From positions 1 through 64,000 of the forward strand of contig NGUZ01000007.1 in NCBI GenBank assembly GCA_002154655.1: DNA of 64,000 nt, in the 5' to 3' direction. Positions 28,293 through 38,143 of the stretch are shown piece after piece (the first letter of the stretch is position 1; each line of letters begins with the position of its first letter). Both the position numbers and the translations under genes were made by a program. A model generated the notes under the pieces. That model was not told where the DNA came from. It saw nothing but the letters and a program-made list of their open reading frames with translations, and did not search any database. The DNA comes from Corynebacterium kefirresidentii. Its GTDB lineage: Bacteria; Actinomycetota; Actinomycetes; Mycobacteriales; Mycobacteriaceae.

Positions 28293-30237
28293 GCGCGCCG
28301 CGCACCGTATCCGGGTCGGTGGTTTGCCAAAAGCGCGGCATGGAGGCCTTGAGGAAGCTACCGTAGCGCTTATACTCCAAGCGGTTATCAAGCACGGCCA
28401 CCACGCCGCGGTCGGTCACGTGGCGCAGCAGACGGCCGGCTCCCTGCGCCATCAACAAGGCGGCGTGATTCGCGGAGACTTCCATGAACCCGGAGCGGCC
28501 GGCGGCATCGGCTGCTTGGGCGCGCGCCTGCATGAGGGGATCGTCTGGGCGAGGGAATGGAATGCGGTCGATGATGACCAGCGAGCACGCCGGCCCTGGC
28601 ACGTCCACTCCCTGCCATAGGGTAAGCGTTCCGAAGAGGCAGGAGTTTTCCTTCTGCGAGAATTTCTCTACTAGCGCACCGATGGAATCTTCGCCCTGCA
28701 CGAAGAGGTCAAACGGGATACGGGGTTTGAGCGCGGCGGCTGCTTCTTCCGCGGCCCGGCGAGAGGAAAACAATCCGAGAGTGCGCCCGCCGGCGGCCAT
28801 GATGAGCTCATAGATCTCCTCGATCGATTCTTTAGACAGCCCATCGCGGCCCGGAGCGGGCAGATGCTTGGCGGTGTATAAAATGCCGGATTTGGCTGGG
28901 TCGAAGGGCGTGCCCGCGTCCAAGGTGTCATAGGTGCCGCTCGGCATGCCCCACTGTGCGGCCATAGCATCAAAGCGGCCGCCGAGGGCGAGGGTGGCCG
29001 AGGTAAGCACAACAGTTTGTTCCCCAAAGAGGTTCTCGCGCAGCATGTGGGCGATGGACAGGGGTGCCACGGCGAGGGTTTCGGCGTCGCTGCGCGGATC
29101 GCGTTCGAGCCAGACTACGTCGTCCTGCTTGGCTGGGTCATCGGTGGCGAAGACCTCCAGCATGCGTGATACGGCTTGCGCGAGGTCGGAGAGGTGGTTG
29201 CTTAAGTTCTGGCGCTCGGCGTTCTTTTCTGGGTCATCGGTGGCCTCGCCTTCGGGTGCGCGAGAAACGAGGGACTTAACACGCAGGAACTCTTCGGCAA
29301 GCGCGCGCAGGTGGCCCTGCGAAGTTTCATCCAAGTCGGTCCACCGTCCGGGCTCCTGGATTTTCATCAGGTCATCGAATTCCTCTGCCAGATCCGAAAG
29401 GTTGCCGGCATTGCCTAAGGACTTCGCGCGGTTGGCGGCCATCTTAATGGCGCGGGTAGTAATCTCCGCGGTGGACACGGAGGTGATCCGGCCATCGAGC
29501 TCGTGGGCCTCATCGATAATGGCCACGTCGTGCTCTGGCAAAATATTTGCCTCAGAGATAGCGTCGATGGCCAGCATGGCGTGGTTGGTGACAACGATAT
29601 CGACGTCGGCAGCCTCCCTGCGAGCTTCTTCCGCAAAACAGTCTGGCCCGTGCGGGCAACGCGAAGCCCCCAAACACTCGTTGGACGTTACCGACACCGC
29701 CCGCCACACCAGGTCCGGTACACCTGGATCGAGGTCATCGCGGTCACCAGTTTCGGTTTCCTGCGCCCACTCATGGATGCGGCGCACGGCCTTGCCGCGG
29801 CGGGAGATCTCGGATTCGTCGATAAGAGCTTCTGGGTCATCCGGGGTCGCCGCAATCTTATTCATGCACAAGTAGTTATTGCGGCCCTTCATGATGGCGA
29901 AGGTAGGAGTGCGCTCCATAACAGGGGCAAGGGCCTTCGTGAGCCGGGGCAGATCGCGCTCCACCAGCTGGCGCTGCAATGCCAGGGTAGCGGTGGAGAC
30001 GATGACGGTGGACCCTGAGTTCATTGCATGCCGGATAGCCGGGACTAGGTAGGCCAGCGACTTACCGGTGCCGGTACCGGCCTGCACTGCTAAGTGGCGC
30101 TCCTTATCGAGCGCGGCCGCGACGGCCGTGGCCATGCGCACCTGGCCTTCGCGCTGGCTGCCACCCAACGCAGCAACGGCCTTGTCCAGCAGCGTTTCCG
30201 TGTCGAGGTTTAGGGGCTCATCTGCGTGCTCACTCAC
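28258..30237 (-). CDS. dinG: ATP-dependent DNA helicase, DinG/XPD-like
   Basis: This 659-residue superfamily 2 helicase has a Walker A QAGTGTGKS (52-60), four cysteines that can hold an iron-sulfur cluster (Cys124, Cys188, Cys194, Cys200), a DEAH box (242-245), VVLTSATLALGG (motif III), LFSSRRAAEE and the late SLVIIDRIPFPRPDDPL and QGAGRLLRH (motifs V-VI). DinG-type enzymes unwind 5'-3', resolving D-loops and RNA-DNA hybrids. It lies 18 bp downstream of pncB and may be co-transcribed with it. Confidence 0.9.
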   Translation of the reverse strand: MSEHADEPLNLDTETLLDKAVAALGGSQREGQVRMATAVAAALDKERHLAVQAGTGTGKSLAYLVPAIRHAMNSGSTVIVSTATLALQRQLVERDLPRLTKALAPVMERTPTFAIMKGRNNYLCMNKIAATPDDPEALIDESEISRRGKAVRRIHEWAQETETGDRDDLDPGVPDLVWRAVSVTSNECLGASRCPHGPDCFAEEARREAADVDIVVTNHAMLAIDAISEANILPEHDVAIIDEAHELDGRITSVSTAEITTRAIKMAANRAKSLGNAGNLSDLAEEFDDLMKIQEPGRWTDLDETSQGHLRALAEEFLRVKSLVSRAPEGEATDDPEKNAERQNLSNHLSDLAQAVSRMLEVFATDDPAKQDDVVWLERDPRSDAETLAVAPLSIAHMLRENLFGEQTVVLTSATLALGGRFDAMAAQWGMPSGTYDTLDAGTPFDPAKSGILYTAKHLPAPGRDGLSKESIEEIYELIMAAGGRTLGLFSSRRAAEEAAAALKPRIPFDLFVQGEDSIGALVEKFSQKENSCLFGTLTLWQGVDVPGPACSLVIIDRIPFPRPDDPLMQARAQAADAAGRSGFMEVSANHAALLMAQGAGRLLRHVTDRGVVAVLDNRLEYKRYGSFLKASMPRFWQTTDPDTVRGALKRLVAAGRTR

Positions 30238-30255
30238 CCCACACAGTCTAGCGGC

Positions 30256-31602
30256 CTACTTTTTAAAGCCCACCATCCGCGTGGGCACTGCTGCTTCATC
30301 GCGGGAGAGCGCCAGGCCTTCCCACGGCAGGGTCTTGCGGGCCTGATCCAAATACTCGCGGGAGGCATGCAGATCCGGCAGCTCATCCACGATGTGTCCA
30401 TCGCGCATGAGAGGAATGGTCATCTCGCGGGTATCGAGCTGGCCGGTATCTGGCGCGGGCGCGTCAAAGGGATAGACGATCTCTTCCACCGCCACGCCCG
30501 AGGAACGGTAGGTGCGTAGCGCGCGCTTGGCACCGCCGACGGACTGCTTGGAAGTAGAGCGCTTGGCCACTGGGATGCCGTCTACTTCTACGACCTTGTA
30601 GACCATGCCGGCGGTGGGCGCGCCGGACCCGGTTGCTACGGACGTACCGACGCCGTAGACGTCTACCGGATCACCGCGCAGGCCGGCGATAGCGAACTCA
30701 TCAAGGTCGGAGGATACCACGATATTGGTGTTGTGGTTGCCCAAATCATCCAGCTGTTTGCGCACGCGGCGGGTAACGGCGCCCAAGTCACCGGAATCTA
30801 TGCGGACCCCACCTAGCTGCGGGCCACCTACTTTCACTGCGGTTTCTACGCCCTTGGTGATGTCATAGGTATCCACCAGTAACGTGGTGTCCACGCCTAG
30901 GGTGTCGATCTGGGAGCGGAAGGCGGCCTCTTCGTTCGGAGTGCCATCCGGGTTCGTGTGCGCCAAAGTCCAGGAGTGGGCCGCGGTACCGGAGACAGGG
31001 ATGCCGTAGCGGTAGCCTGCTTCCAAGTTGGAGGTGGCACTGAAGCCAGCCAGGTAGGCCGCGCGGGCGGAGGTTACCGCCGCATACTCGTGGGTGCGGC
31101 GCGAACCCATCTCGATGATGGGGCGGCCATCGGCGGCCGTGACCATACGAGAGGCGGCCGAGGCCACCGCGGAATCGGCATTCATGATGGACAAGATGAC
31201 GGTCTCAAGGATTAAGCATTCCCCAAAAGTGCCGCGCACCGTCAGGATAGGAGAGTTGGGGAAATAAAGCTCACCTTCGCGGTAGCCATCGATCTGGCCG
31301 GAGAAACGGTAGTGGCGCAGGTACTCCTTCGTCCTATCATCTAGGAAGTCCATCTCCGCCAACTGATTGGCTGAAAAGCGGAAATCCTCCACCGCCCGCA
31401 GGACACGCTCAGTGCCGGCAACCACGCCGTAGCGGCGCTCATTGGGCAAACGGCGGCCGAATACCTCGCAGGTGACCTGGCGGTTTGCCGAGCCGTCTCG
31501 CAGCGCGGCCTGGAGCATAGTGAGCTCGTATTTATCCGTCAGTAGAGCAGTGGAGCGATCATTAGGAATAGCTTTGTCATTCACGGGAGTGATAATACCC
31601 AC
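30256..31602 (-). CDS. pncB: Nicotinate phosphoribosyltransferase
   Basis: The 448-residue enzyme makes nicotinate mononucleotide from nicotinate and PRPP, the first step of niacin salvage. TDKYELTMLQAAL at the N-terminus, FGRRLPNERRYGVVAGTERVL, the MGSRRTHEYAAVTSARAAYL active-site block, VDTYDITKGV and RIDSGDLGAVTRRVR are typical of the family. NadE from the same window performs the last step of the same pathway. Confidence 0.95.
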   Translation of the reverse strand: MGIITPVNDKAIPNDRSTALLTDKYELTMLQAALRDGSANRQVTCEVFGRRLPNERRYGVVAGTERVLRAVEDFRFSANQLAEMDFLDDRTKEYLRHYRFSGQIDGYREGELYFPNSPILTVRGTFGECLILETVILSIMNADSAVASAASRMVTAADGRPIIEMGSRRTHEYAAVTSARAAYLAGFSATSNLEAGYRYGIPVSGTAAHSWTLAHTNPDGTPNEEAAFRSQIDTLGVDTTLLVDTYDITKGVETAVKVGGPQLGGVRIDSGDLGAVTRRVRKQLDDLGNHNTNIVVSSDLDEFAIAGLRGDPVDVYGVGTSVATGSGAPTAGMVYKVVEVDGIPVAKRSTSKQSVGGAKRALRTYRSSGVAVEEIVYPFDAPAPDTGQLDTREMTIPLMRDGHIVDELPDLHASREYLDQARKTLPWEGLALSRDEAAVPTRMVGFKK

Positions 31603-31706
31603 TGACTAGGTGTTTTTCAGAGGTTTAGATTCTTTGGACCTAGATTGTCCGCAGCTAGATTGGGCTGGCCCACAATAAATCCCCAAAAGTGGTTAGGCTA
31701 GAAAGC

Positions 31707-32033
31707 ATGAAGGCGCAATTTCCCGTAGTCCGCATGAGCTCTCCTATGGCTACGCCCGAATTGGATGAAGAACTCGACGTAGATGTGGCCACGAGTGAGA
31801 ACCTCCCGTGGATGTGCATCGTGTGGGACGACCCAGTCAACCTCATGAGCTACGTGTCCTATGTATTCCAAACGGTTTTGGGATACGACAAGAAGCGGGC
31901 CAATGAACTTATGATGCAGGTCCATACTGAGGGCAAGGCCGCCGTGTCCAGCGGCGAGCGCGACAAGATTGAAGCGGACGTGAAAAAGCTCCAGATCGCT
32001 GGTCTGTGGGCGACGATGCAGCAGGCAGGTTAA
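31707..32033 (+). CDS. clpS: ATP-dependent Clp protease adaptor ClpS
   Basis: The 108-residue adaptor delivers N-degron substrates to ClpA/ClpC. The core reads [20 protein letters not shown] (Asn-Asp-like pocket, here Asp-Asp) and [13 protein letters not shown]. An ATG at 31734 (MSSPMAT) may be the real start, since many corynebacterial ClpS proteins begin similarly. I use 31707 because a TAGGCT -10-like element ends 8 bp before it. It is the first gene of a compact plus-strand cluster. Confidence 0.93.
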   Translation: MKAQFPVVRMSSPMATPELDEELDVDVATSENLPWMCIVWDDPVNLMSYVSYVFQTVLGYDKKRANELMMQVHTEGKAAVSSGERDKIEADVKKLQIAGLWATMQQAG

Positions 32034-32037
32034 ATAG

Positions 32038-32574
32038 ATGCAACCGTGGAAGAAAAAGAAGTCCCTTATGCGCGCGCCGAAGATAACGGCCGTTTTTGAG
32101 CCAATGGAGCGCGAGGTATTAGGTGATCTCACCGCTACCGTCTCCGAGGCGATCATCGAGCGCGCGCAGTCCGCACCTAAGGATGAGCTAGCAGAGATGC
32201 TGGATATGCCTACTGGGCATACGGAAGCCCCAGAAGATCCTTCACTGGCCCGCCTCTTTCCAGACTTTGAAATGCCCGGCGATGAGGAATATGAAGGCGA
32301 TGCTTCTTTGCTGCGTTCGCTGCACGAGAATGATATCGCGCGCGCCAAGTTGGAAAACCTCCAGGTGATCGGCACGGCTCTCGGCCCCACCGGTGGGGTA
32401 GAGGTCTCCATTAGCGAGCAGGAGGCTCATGCCTTCGTTGCCGGCCTGAACGATCTGCGCCTCTACGTTGCGGCGGGCGATGTTTCTGATGACAACCTGA
32501 TGTTGGACCGCGATAGCCTGGTGGAATGGCTGGCCTTTTGTCAGGATTCGCTGCTACAGGTGTTGATTGACTAA
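32038..32574 (+). CDS. DUF2017 family protein
   Basis: This acidic 178-residue protein contains the DUF2017 pattern: MEREVLGDLTATVSEAI, SLARLFPD, and a C-terminal ALRLYV-like helix followed by DSLVEWLAFCQDSLLQVL. It follows clpS closely (4 bp), the usual arrangement in actinobacteria, which hints at a link with protein turnover. No biochemical role is known to me. Confidence 0.85.
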   Translation: MQPWKKKKSLMRAPKITAVFEPMEREVLGDLTATVSEAIIERAQSAPKDELAEMLDMPTGHTEAPEDPSLARLFPDFEMPGDEEYEGDASLLRSLHENDIARAKLENLQVIGTALGPTGGVEVSISEQEAHAFVAGLNDLRLYVAAGDVSDDNLMLDRDSLVEWLAFCQDSLLQVLID

Positions 32575-33503
32575 TGCTGGATGGGATCAACATCGGGCAC
32601 TATAGCGGTACCGATACCGGCGTTACGGTGCTTTATTGCGGTCCGGGCGGGGCCCTCGGCAGCGTTGATGTGCGCGGTGGGGGTCCAGGCACCCGCGAGA
32701 CGGATCTTTTGCAACCACATAATACGGTCGAGCGAGTCCACGCGGTGGTGCTGTCAGGTGGCTCCGCCTTTGGCTTGGCGGCCGCGGACGGCGTGATGAA
32801 TGAGCTGGCAGAGCAGGGGATTGGCTTCCCGGTCTTCGGCGAGGAAAAATCCGGTCCGCGCGTACCCATCGTTCCCGGTGCCGTCATTTTTGACCTCTTG
32901 GTCGGGCCTTCCCGACCCGGGCCGGAAGAGGGCGCGGCCGCGCTCCGAGCCGCGCTGGCGGGCAGTGATGAAACCATGGGCACGGTGGGTGCCGGCGTGG
33001 GTGCTACCGCCGGCAAGCTGCGGGGTGGCTTCGGCCTAGCTACGCGCTGGGTAGGACATTACGAGGTTTGCGCCGCGATGGTCGCCAACCCTGTGGGTGA
33101 GGTCATCGATCCGCAGTCCGGTCGGCTCTACGGTGCGCCTGGGCGCACCGCGGTCAAAGCTGCTGCCTACCGCGCCTTGCCACATCCAGCGGAGTCCAAG
33201 CTCAATACCACCATCGGCGCCGTGCTTACCGACGCCCCCATTAATACCGCCCAAGCCCAGCGCTTGGCCATGACTGCCCACGATGGCATCGCCCGCGCGG
33301 TGCGTCCTGCGCATTCACCGCTAGATGGTGACACCATCTTCGCCTTATCCACCGCGCAACGCCCAGCCGCTGATTCTGGTGCCCTTGCGATGACACCCCT
33401 GTGCGCCGCTGCCGCCGATGCCGTGGAGGAAGCGATTGTCAACGCGGTTACCGCCGCCGAGCCTGGCTTGGGCTTGAGCGTGTACCGCGAACTGCTGGAC
33501 TAA
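32574..33503 (+). CDS. P1-family (DmpA-type) aminopeptidase
   Basis: The 309-residue Ntn-hydrolase-like protein of peptidase family S58 shows LSGGSAFGLAAADGVMNEL (60-78), TVGAGVGATAGKLRGG and the probable self-cleavage region NTTIGAV (211-217), where cleavage before Thr would expose the nucleophile. Relatives are beta-peptidyl or D-amino-acid aminopeptidases. The ATG overlaps the DUF2017 stop by one base. Substrate unknown. Confidence 0.88.
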   Translation: MLDGINIGHYSGTDTGVTVLYCGPGGALGSVDVRGGGPGTRETDLLQPHNTVERVHAVVLSGGSAFGLAAADGVMNELAEQGIGFPVFGEEKSGPRVPIVPGAVIFDLLVGPSRPGPEEGAAALRAALAGSDETMGTVGAGVGATAGKLRGGFGLATRWVGHYEVCAAMVANPVGEVIDPQSGRLYGAPGRTAVKAAAYRALPHPAESKLNTTIGAVLTDAPINTAQAQRLAMTAHDGIARAVRPAHSPLDGDTIFALSTAQRPAADSGALAMTPLCAAAADAVEEAIVNAVTAAEPGLGLSVYRELLD

Positions 33504-33516
33504 GATAAGGCGCATT

Positions 33517-34170
33517 ATGACTTCAGGTGGAACATTTAACTACCGGCCTGCGCCCGCGGGCCAGGTCAATCGTGGCGATTCCAAAAACTACACTCGCAGC
33601 GGGCGCATCACCACCGGATTTTCTATAGCTTTTGGCTTCCTCGTGGTGGAGTGGGCAGTCCATATTATTAACGCGTTCCTTTTTGGCGGCCAGCTATCTA
33701 ATTACGGCATTCGCCCGCTGGACTTCAACGGCATCTGGGGCATTTTTACCGCCCCACTGCTGCATGCAAACTTTGAGCACCTCATGTCCAATTCGGTGCC
33801 CGGCGCCATTTTCTGCTTCCTTATCGGTCTGTCCGGCCGCAAGGCTTGGTGGGAAGTTACCCTGATTACCACTCTGGTCGCAGGCCTTGGCACGTGGTTC
33901 ATTGGGGGCCCCGGTACCTCCCACATCGGGGCGTCCAGTTTGGTCTATGGCTGGCTGGCATATCTGATTGTGCGTGGCATCTTCAATCGCTCGCTCATCC
34001 AGACCATTTTGGGCATTGTTCTCGGCTTTGCCTATTCCGGCTTGGTGTGGGGCGTGCTGCCCGTCTACGAGGGAGTGAGCTGGCAGGGCCACCTCTTCGG
34101 CGCCATCGGCGGAATCCTCGCCGGTATGACCATTACCTCGGACGACCCGGTTAAGGCAGTGAAGCGCTAA
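33517..34170 (+). CDS. Rhomboid family intramembrane serine protease
   Basis: The 217-residue protein has six helices. The catalytic Ser140 is in GAS (138-140) and the histidine is His192 in [11 protein letters not shown]. The helix-2 motif [10 protein letters not shown] (83-92) provides the oxyanion-stabilising histidine and asparagine. It cleaves membrane proteins within the bilayer; targets are unknown. A rhomboid gene just before murI is also found in mycobacteria. The stop overlaps the murI start. Confidence 0.92.
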   Translation: MTSGGTFNYRPAPAGQVNRGDSKNYTRSGRITTGFSIAFGFLVVEWAVHIINAFLFGGQLSNYGIRPLDFNGIWGIFTAPLLHANFEHLMSNSVPGAIFCFLIGLSGRKAWWEVTLITTLVAGLGTWFIGGPGTSHIGASSLVYGWLAYLIVRGIFNRSLIQTILGIVLGFAYSGLVWGVLPVYEGVSWQGHLFGAIGGILAGMTITSDDPVKAVKR

Positions 34171-34949
34171 TGCCAACTGCGACCTCTCCCATCGGCATCT
34201 TTGATTCCGGCGTGGGCGGGCTCACCGTAGCACGCGCGGTGATGGAACAGCTGCCGCACGAATCCGTCATCTATACCGGCGATACCGCGCACAGTCCTTA
34301 TGGCCCGCGGCCCATCTCGGAAGTCCGCGCCTTTTCCCAAGACGTGGCCGATCGGCTGGTGGAGCGCGGCTGCAAAATGCTGGTCATTGCCTGCAATACC
34401 GCCACCGCCGCCTTCTTGCATGATGCGCGCGAGCGCTACGATATCCCCATCGTGGAAGTCATCCGGCCCGCGGTGCGCCGCGCCATGTCCACCACGCGCA
34501 ACGGAAAAATCGGCGTCATCGGCACCGAAGGCACCATCAAATCCGGTGCCTACCAAGACTTATTCGCACTTAACCCCAAGGTGCAGGCCTTTGCCACCGC
34601 CTGCCCGGACTTTGTTCCCTTTGTCGAGCGCGGCATTACCGCCGGCCGCCAGATCCTCGGCGTCGCCGAGGGCTACCTGGCCCCGCTGCAGGAACAAGGG
34701 GTAGACACGCTGGTCCTGGGCTGCACGCACTATCCGCTGCTGACCGGCATTATCCAGCTGGCGATGGGCGAAAATGTCTCGCTGGTGACATCTTCGGAGG
34801 AAACCACCAAGGACGTTATGCGGATCCTCACGGAAACGGATATGTTGGCCCCCGCAGAGAATCAGCCGGTCCACACTTTTGAATCCACCGGCGATCCGGA
34901 AGCCTTTGCCCGCCTTGCCACGCGCTTTCTCGGCCCCCAGATTGCATAA
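34170..34949 (+). CDS. murI: Glutamate racemase
   Basis: The 259-residue enzyme makes D-glutamate for peptidoglycan. It has the substrate loop [10 protein letters not shown] (11-20) and the two catalytic cysteines: Cys75 in ACNTATAAF and Cys185 in LGCTHYPLL. The start ATG overlaps the rhomboid stop by one base. Confidence 0.96.
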   Translation: MPTATSPIGIFDSGVGGLTVARAVMEQLPHESVIYTGDTAHSPYGPRPISEVRAFSQDVADRLVERGCKMLVIACNTATAAFLHDARERYDIPIVEVIRPAVRRAMSTTRNGKIGVIGTEGTIKSGAYQDLFALNPKVQAFATACPDFVPFVERGITAGRQILGVAEGYLAPLQEQGVDTLVLGCTHYPLLTGIIQLAMGENVSLVTSSEETTKDVMRILTETDMLAPAENQPVHTFESTGDPEAFARLATRFLGPQIA

Positions 34950-35020
34950 GGAAGTGCAATTTCTCCCCCGTTTGCACGTTGAGTACGCATGCGGGGCGAT
35001 TTCATGGAACTATTGAGCCC

Positions 35021-35782
35021 ATGAAGCTGACCATCTTAGGCTGCTCCGGTAGCGTCCCCACCGCCCAGAACCCCGCCTCCGGCTATTTGCTGTCCTTCGA
35101 TAATGCGCCGTCCATCGTCCTCGACATGGGCCCTGGCACCTTGGCGCAGCTGGAACAGCAGCAGGATCCTTGCGATGCGCACGTGGCTTTTAGTCACCTG
35201 CATGCCGATCACTGCCTGGATTTCCCCTCTCTGATGGTGTGGCGCCGCTTCCATCCCACGGCGCCCGCGGCCTCAAGAAATATGTGCTTCGGGCCGAAGG
35301 CTACGCCGACGCACCTGGGCCGCCTGTCTTCCGATGAGGTCGATGGCATCGATGACATGTCCGATACCTTCGCCTTTAGCGCATGGGAGCCGGGCGAGCG
35401 CCAGCTTGTCGACGATGTATATATCACTCCCTTCCCGGTCACCCACCCGGTAGAGGCCTATGCCTTGCGCGTGGAACATACTAAGACAGGCCAGACCATC
35501 ACCTACTCCGGTGATTCTTCTTATACGCCCGCGCTTATCGACGCCGCACGGGGCGCCGACATTTTCCTCTGTGAGGCAGCCTGGGGCGCGAGCTCGGAGG
35601 GGATGGCACCGGATATGCATATGTCGGGCGCGGAAGCTGGCAGGGCGGCGCGCGAGGCGGGCGTGGGCAAGCTCGTGCTCATCCACATCCAACCGTGGGG
35701 CGATGCCCAAGCTACCTTGGAGGCCGCTCGCTCCGAATTCGACGGTGAGATTATCCTCGGCGCCGCGGGTATGGAGTTCTAA
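35021..35782 (+). CDS. cpdA: Metallo-beta-lactamase-fold cAMP phosphodiesterase, CpdA-type
   Basis: The 253-residue protein begins MKLTILGCSGSVPT, as zinc phosphodiesterases of this fold do. It has the metal motif HLHADH (His59, His61, Asp63, His64), further ligands in VTHPVEAYALRVEH, and YSGDSSYTP. In C. glutamicum CpdA is a class II cAMP phosphodiesterase, and the mycobacterial equivalent (Rv1339) also lies between murI and rph. The start at 35021 is chosen because family members begin here. cAMP level controls GlxR, for which two candidate sites occur in this window. Confidence 0.88.
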   Translation: MKLTILGCSGSVPTAQNPASGYLLSFDNAPSIVLDMGPGTLAQLEQQQDPCDAHVAFSHLHADHCLDFPSLMVWRRFHPTAPAASRNMCFGPKATPTHLGRLSSDEVDGIDDMSDTFAFSAWEPGERQLVDDVYITPFPVTHPVEAYALRVEHTKTGQTITYSGDSSYTPALIDAARGADIFLCEAAWGASSEGMAPDMHMSGAEAGRAAREAGVGKLVLIHIQPWGDAQATLEAARSEFDGEIILGAAGMEF

Positions 35783-35797
35783 GATACGCTGGACGGC

Positions 35798-36526
35798 ATG
35801 ACTGAATTTACTCGTGCCGATGGGCGCGCGCTGGACCAGATGCGCAGCGTCCGCATTACCCGCAATTTCACTACCAACCCTGCCGGCTCCGTGCTGGTGG
35901 AGTTTGGCAATACCCGCGTCATGTGCACCGCATCCGTGGAATATGGCGTGCCGCGTTTCAAGCGCGATTCCGGTGAAGGCTGGCTTACCGCCGAGTACGC
36001 CATGCTGCCTTCTGCCACCCACGATCGCATGCCGCGCGAATCCATGAAGGGCAAGGTCAAAGGCCGCACCCACGAGATTTCCCGCCTCGTCGGCCGCTCC
36101 CTGCGCGCTGCGGTGGACTTGGAGGAGCTGGGCGAGAACACCATCCAGCTTGACTGCGACGTCCTGCAGGCCGATGGCGGCACCCGCACTGCGTCTATCA
36201 CCGGTGCCTATGTTGCGCTTGCCGACGCCATCGCACACCTCAAGGCCGAGGGCGTCGTCCCCGGCGAGCCGCTGCTCGATCCCATCGCTGCGGTCTCGGT
36301 CGGCATCATTGATGGCGAAATCTGCCTCGACCTGCCTTATGAGGAAGACTCCCGCGCCGAGGTCGACCTCAACGTGGTGATGCAAGAATCCGGCGATTTC
36401 GTAGAAATCCAGGGCACCGGCGAGCACGGCCTCTTTGGCCGCGAGGAGCTCAACGAGATGTTGGACGTAGCGCAGAAGGGATGCCGCGAGCTCATCGCCG
36501 CACAGAAGGCGGCGCTGGGGTGGTAA
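35798..36526 (+). CDS. rph: Ribonuclease PH
   Basis: The 242-residue phosphorolytic 3'-5' exoribonuclease trims tRNA 3' ends. [68 protein letters not shown] and [11 protein letters not shown] are all conserved in the family. It lies 15 bp after cpdA and overlaps the next gene by 7 bp. Confidence 0.97.
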   Translation: MTEFTRADGRALDQMRSVRITRNFTTNPAGSVLVEFGNTRVMCTASVEYGVPRFKRDSGEGWLTAEYAMLPSATHDRMPRESMKGKVKGRTHEISRLVGRSLRAAVDLEELGENTIQLDCDVLQADGGTRTASITGAYVALADAIAHLKAEGVVPGEPLLDPIAAVSVGIIDGEICLDLPYEEDSRAEVDLNVVMQESGDFVEIQGTGEHGLFGREELNEMLDVAQKGCRELIAAQKAALGW

Positions 36527-37128
36527 TTCTCGTCGCGTCCAATAACCCGAAGAAGCTCGCGGAGCTGGAGCGCATCTTGGCCGACGCCGGCATCGAGGGC
36601 GTCGAGCTGCGCCCGCTATCCGCCGTGGAGCCCTACCCAGAGCCGGTGGAAGACGGCCGCACCTTTGCCGATAACGCGCTCATCAAGGCCCGCGCCGGCG
36701 CGGCCGCGACGGGCTTTGCTACCGTCGCGGATGATTCCGGTCTGGCCATCGAAGAGCTCAACGGCATGCCCGGCGTACTTTCCGCCCGCTGGTCCGGCCA
36801 GCACGGCAATGACCAGGCCAATAATGACTTAGTCTTGGCACAGATGGCCGATGTCCCCGATGAGCGCCGCGCCGCCGCCTTTGTCTCGGTCTGCGCGCTC
36901 GTGACTCCCGATGGCGCCGAGCACGTGGCCGAGGGCCGCTGGGAAGGCCGCTTCCTGCGCGAGCCGCGCGGGGACAACGGCTTTGGCTATGACCCGCTCT
37001 TTCAGCCAGAAGGCGAGTCCCGGTCGGCCGCGGAGATGTCCCCAGAAGAAAAGAACGCGGTCTCGCATCGCGGCCGCGCTCTAAGTCAACTAGTCCCCGC
37101 CATCGCGGAGCTGGTTCGCAGTTCCTAG
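36520..37128 (+). CDS. rdgB: dITP/XTP pyrophosphatase (RdgB/HAM1)
   Basis: The 202-residue protein cleans the nucleotide pool of deaminated purines. It carries [60 protein letters not shown] and [13 protein letters not shown] use the GTG at 36520 inside the rph end, because the family starts with this strand. Its stop overlaps the convergent DUF3817 gene by 4 bp. Confidence 0.95.
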   Translation: MVILVASNNPKKLAELERILADAGIEGVELRPLSAVEPYPEPVEDGRTFADNALIKARAGAAATGFATVADDSGLAIEELNGMPGVLSARWSGQHGNDQANNDLVLAQMADVPDERRAAAFVSVCALVTPDGAEHVAEGRWEGRFLREPRGDNGFGYDPLFQPEGESRSAAEMSPEEKNAVSHRGRALSQLVPAIAELVRSS

Positions 37129-37469
37129 AGCTGGAACTCCTCCTTAATCTCCTTGCGGCGCTTGTGCTCCATCCAGAAGGACAGGAAGGGCACCACGCCG
37201 GCAAGGGCGGTGGTAAAAAGCTTGCCTACGGGCCACAGCGCGCGCGGGCCGAGGATAAGGATGGACAGCAGGTAGGTCATGTACGCGATGCCGTGCACGA
37301 TCGCGATATAGGTGGCCCACTCGGGGATATCCATGCCAATGATGTACTGGCAGACCATGCGGATGACCAGGATGATCAAGAAGATACCGGTGACAGTGGC
37401 CGCGATGGAGAAAAACTTCAAGGGTCCGCGGATGCGGGCTTGGCGGGCAGGGTGAACTTTATTGGTCAT
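37125..37469 (-). CDS. DUF3817 membrane protein
   Basis: The 114-residue protein has three helices and the DUF3817 signature IVHGIAYMTYLL (His-Gly near helix 2). A conserved actinobacterial protein of this family (Rv1342c in mycobacteria) also lies convergent with rdgB. Function unknown. It is 2 bp after the preceding gene and probably co-transcribed with it. Confidence 0.85.
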   Translation of the reverse strand: MTNKVHPARQARIRGPLKFFSIAATVTGIFLIILVIRMVCQYIIGMDIPEWATYIAIVHGIAYMTYLLSILILGPRALWPVGKLFTTALAGVVPFLSFWMEHKRRKEIKEEFQL

Positions 37470-37471
37470 AA

Positions 37472-37894
37472 TCAGCTTTCTTCATTCTCGCCGCGCCGGC
37501 GGCGCGGGGTATTCATGGCGTTGAACGTTTCCACATCCATCTGGGGCCGCTGGGGCAGGAAATCCTCATCAATTTTGGTTTCTGCCTGCGGCTGTGTGGG
37601 AGCGTCGGCCGGGGCGGTTTTGTCTGTGTCATCCATGTCGCGGGCTTCTTCCTCGGCCGCGAAGCGCTCGTTTTCATAGCGCAGCGTGGTGCGATAGGCA
37701 TAAACCACGAACACGGCAAACAGTGGCCACTGGAAGGCATAGCCCAGATTTTGGAAGGTGCCCGAGCCGGAGCGGAAGCGGGTCCACTGCCAATAGGCCA
37801 GGAATAGGAAGAGCACGACGAAAAACGCGATGAGGAGGATGTGCCACCATCGCACCTGCACGCGCTTGTTTTTCTGTTCCTCTTGAGTGCTCAC
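37472..37894 (-). CDS. Small membrane protein, uncharacterised
   Basis: The 140-residue protein has two helices (about residues 17-35 and 48-65, with WWHILLIAFFVV and FQWPLFAVFVVYAY) and a long charged cytoplasmic tail ending in RRRRGENEES. It is found beside DUF3817 in corynebacteria. I do not recognise a functional domain. The start at GTG 37894 (MSTQEEQ) is preferred over the GTG-region start at 37912. Confidence 0.75.
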   Translation of the reverse strand: MSTQEEQKNKRVQVRWWHILLIAFFVVLFLFLAYWQWTRFRSGSGTFQNLGYAFQWPLFAVFVVYAYRTTLRYENERFAAEEEARDMDDTDKTAPADAPTQPQAETKIDEDFLPQRPQMDVETFNAMNTPRRRRGENEES

Positions 37895-37984
37895 GCGTTC
37901 CACCCTACCCACCAGCGGCCGGAAAACAGAACACCCCTGGTTTCTGGATTACCCGCCCACCGTGTACACTATGTCAAGTCCCCC

Positions 37985-38069
37985 GCGCCCGTGGCGGAAT
38001 TGGCAGACGCGCTAGATTTAGGTTCTAGTGTCTTATGACGTGTGAGTTCAAGTCTCACCGGGCGCACCA
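37985..38069 (+). tRNA. tRNA-Leu (UAG)
   Basis: This class II tRNA has the acceptor GCGCCCG/CGGGCGC, the anticodon stem CTAGA/TCTAG around TTTAGGT (anticodon TAG), a long variable arm, the T-arm GTGAG/CTCAC and an encoded ACCA end. A TACACT -10-like element lies at 37965-37970. Confidence 0.96.
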
Positions 38070-38143
38070 TAGGCGCCGTCGACCCTCGTGGTCGGCGGCG
38101 TTTTCGCATATCACCGTCCGCATTTCACCCTAAGATGGGCATT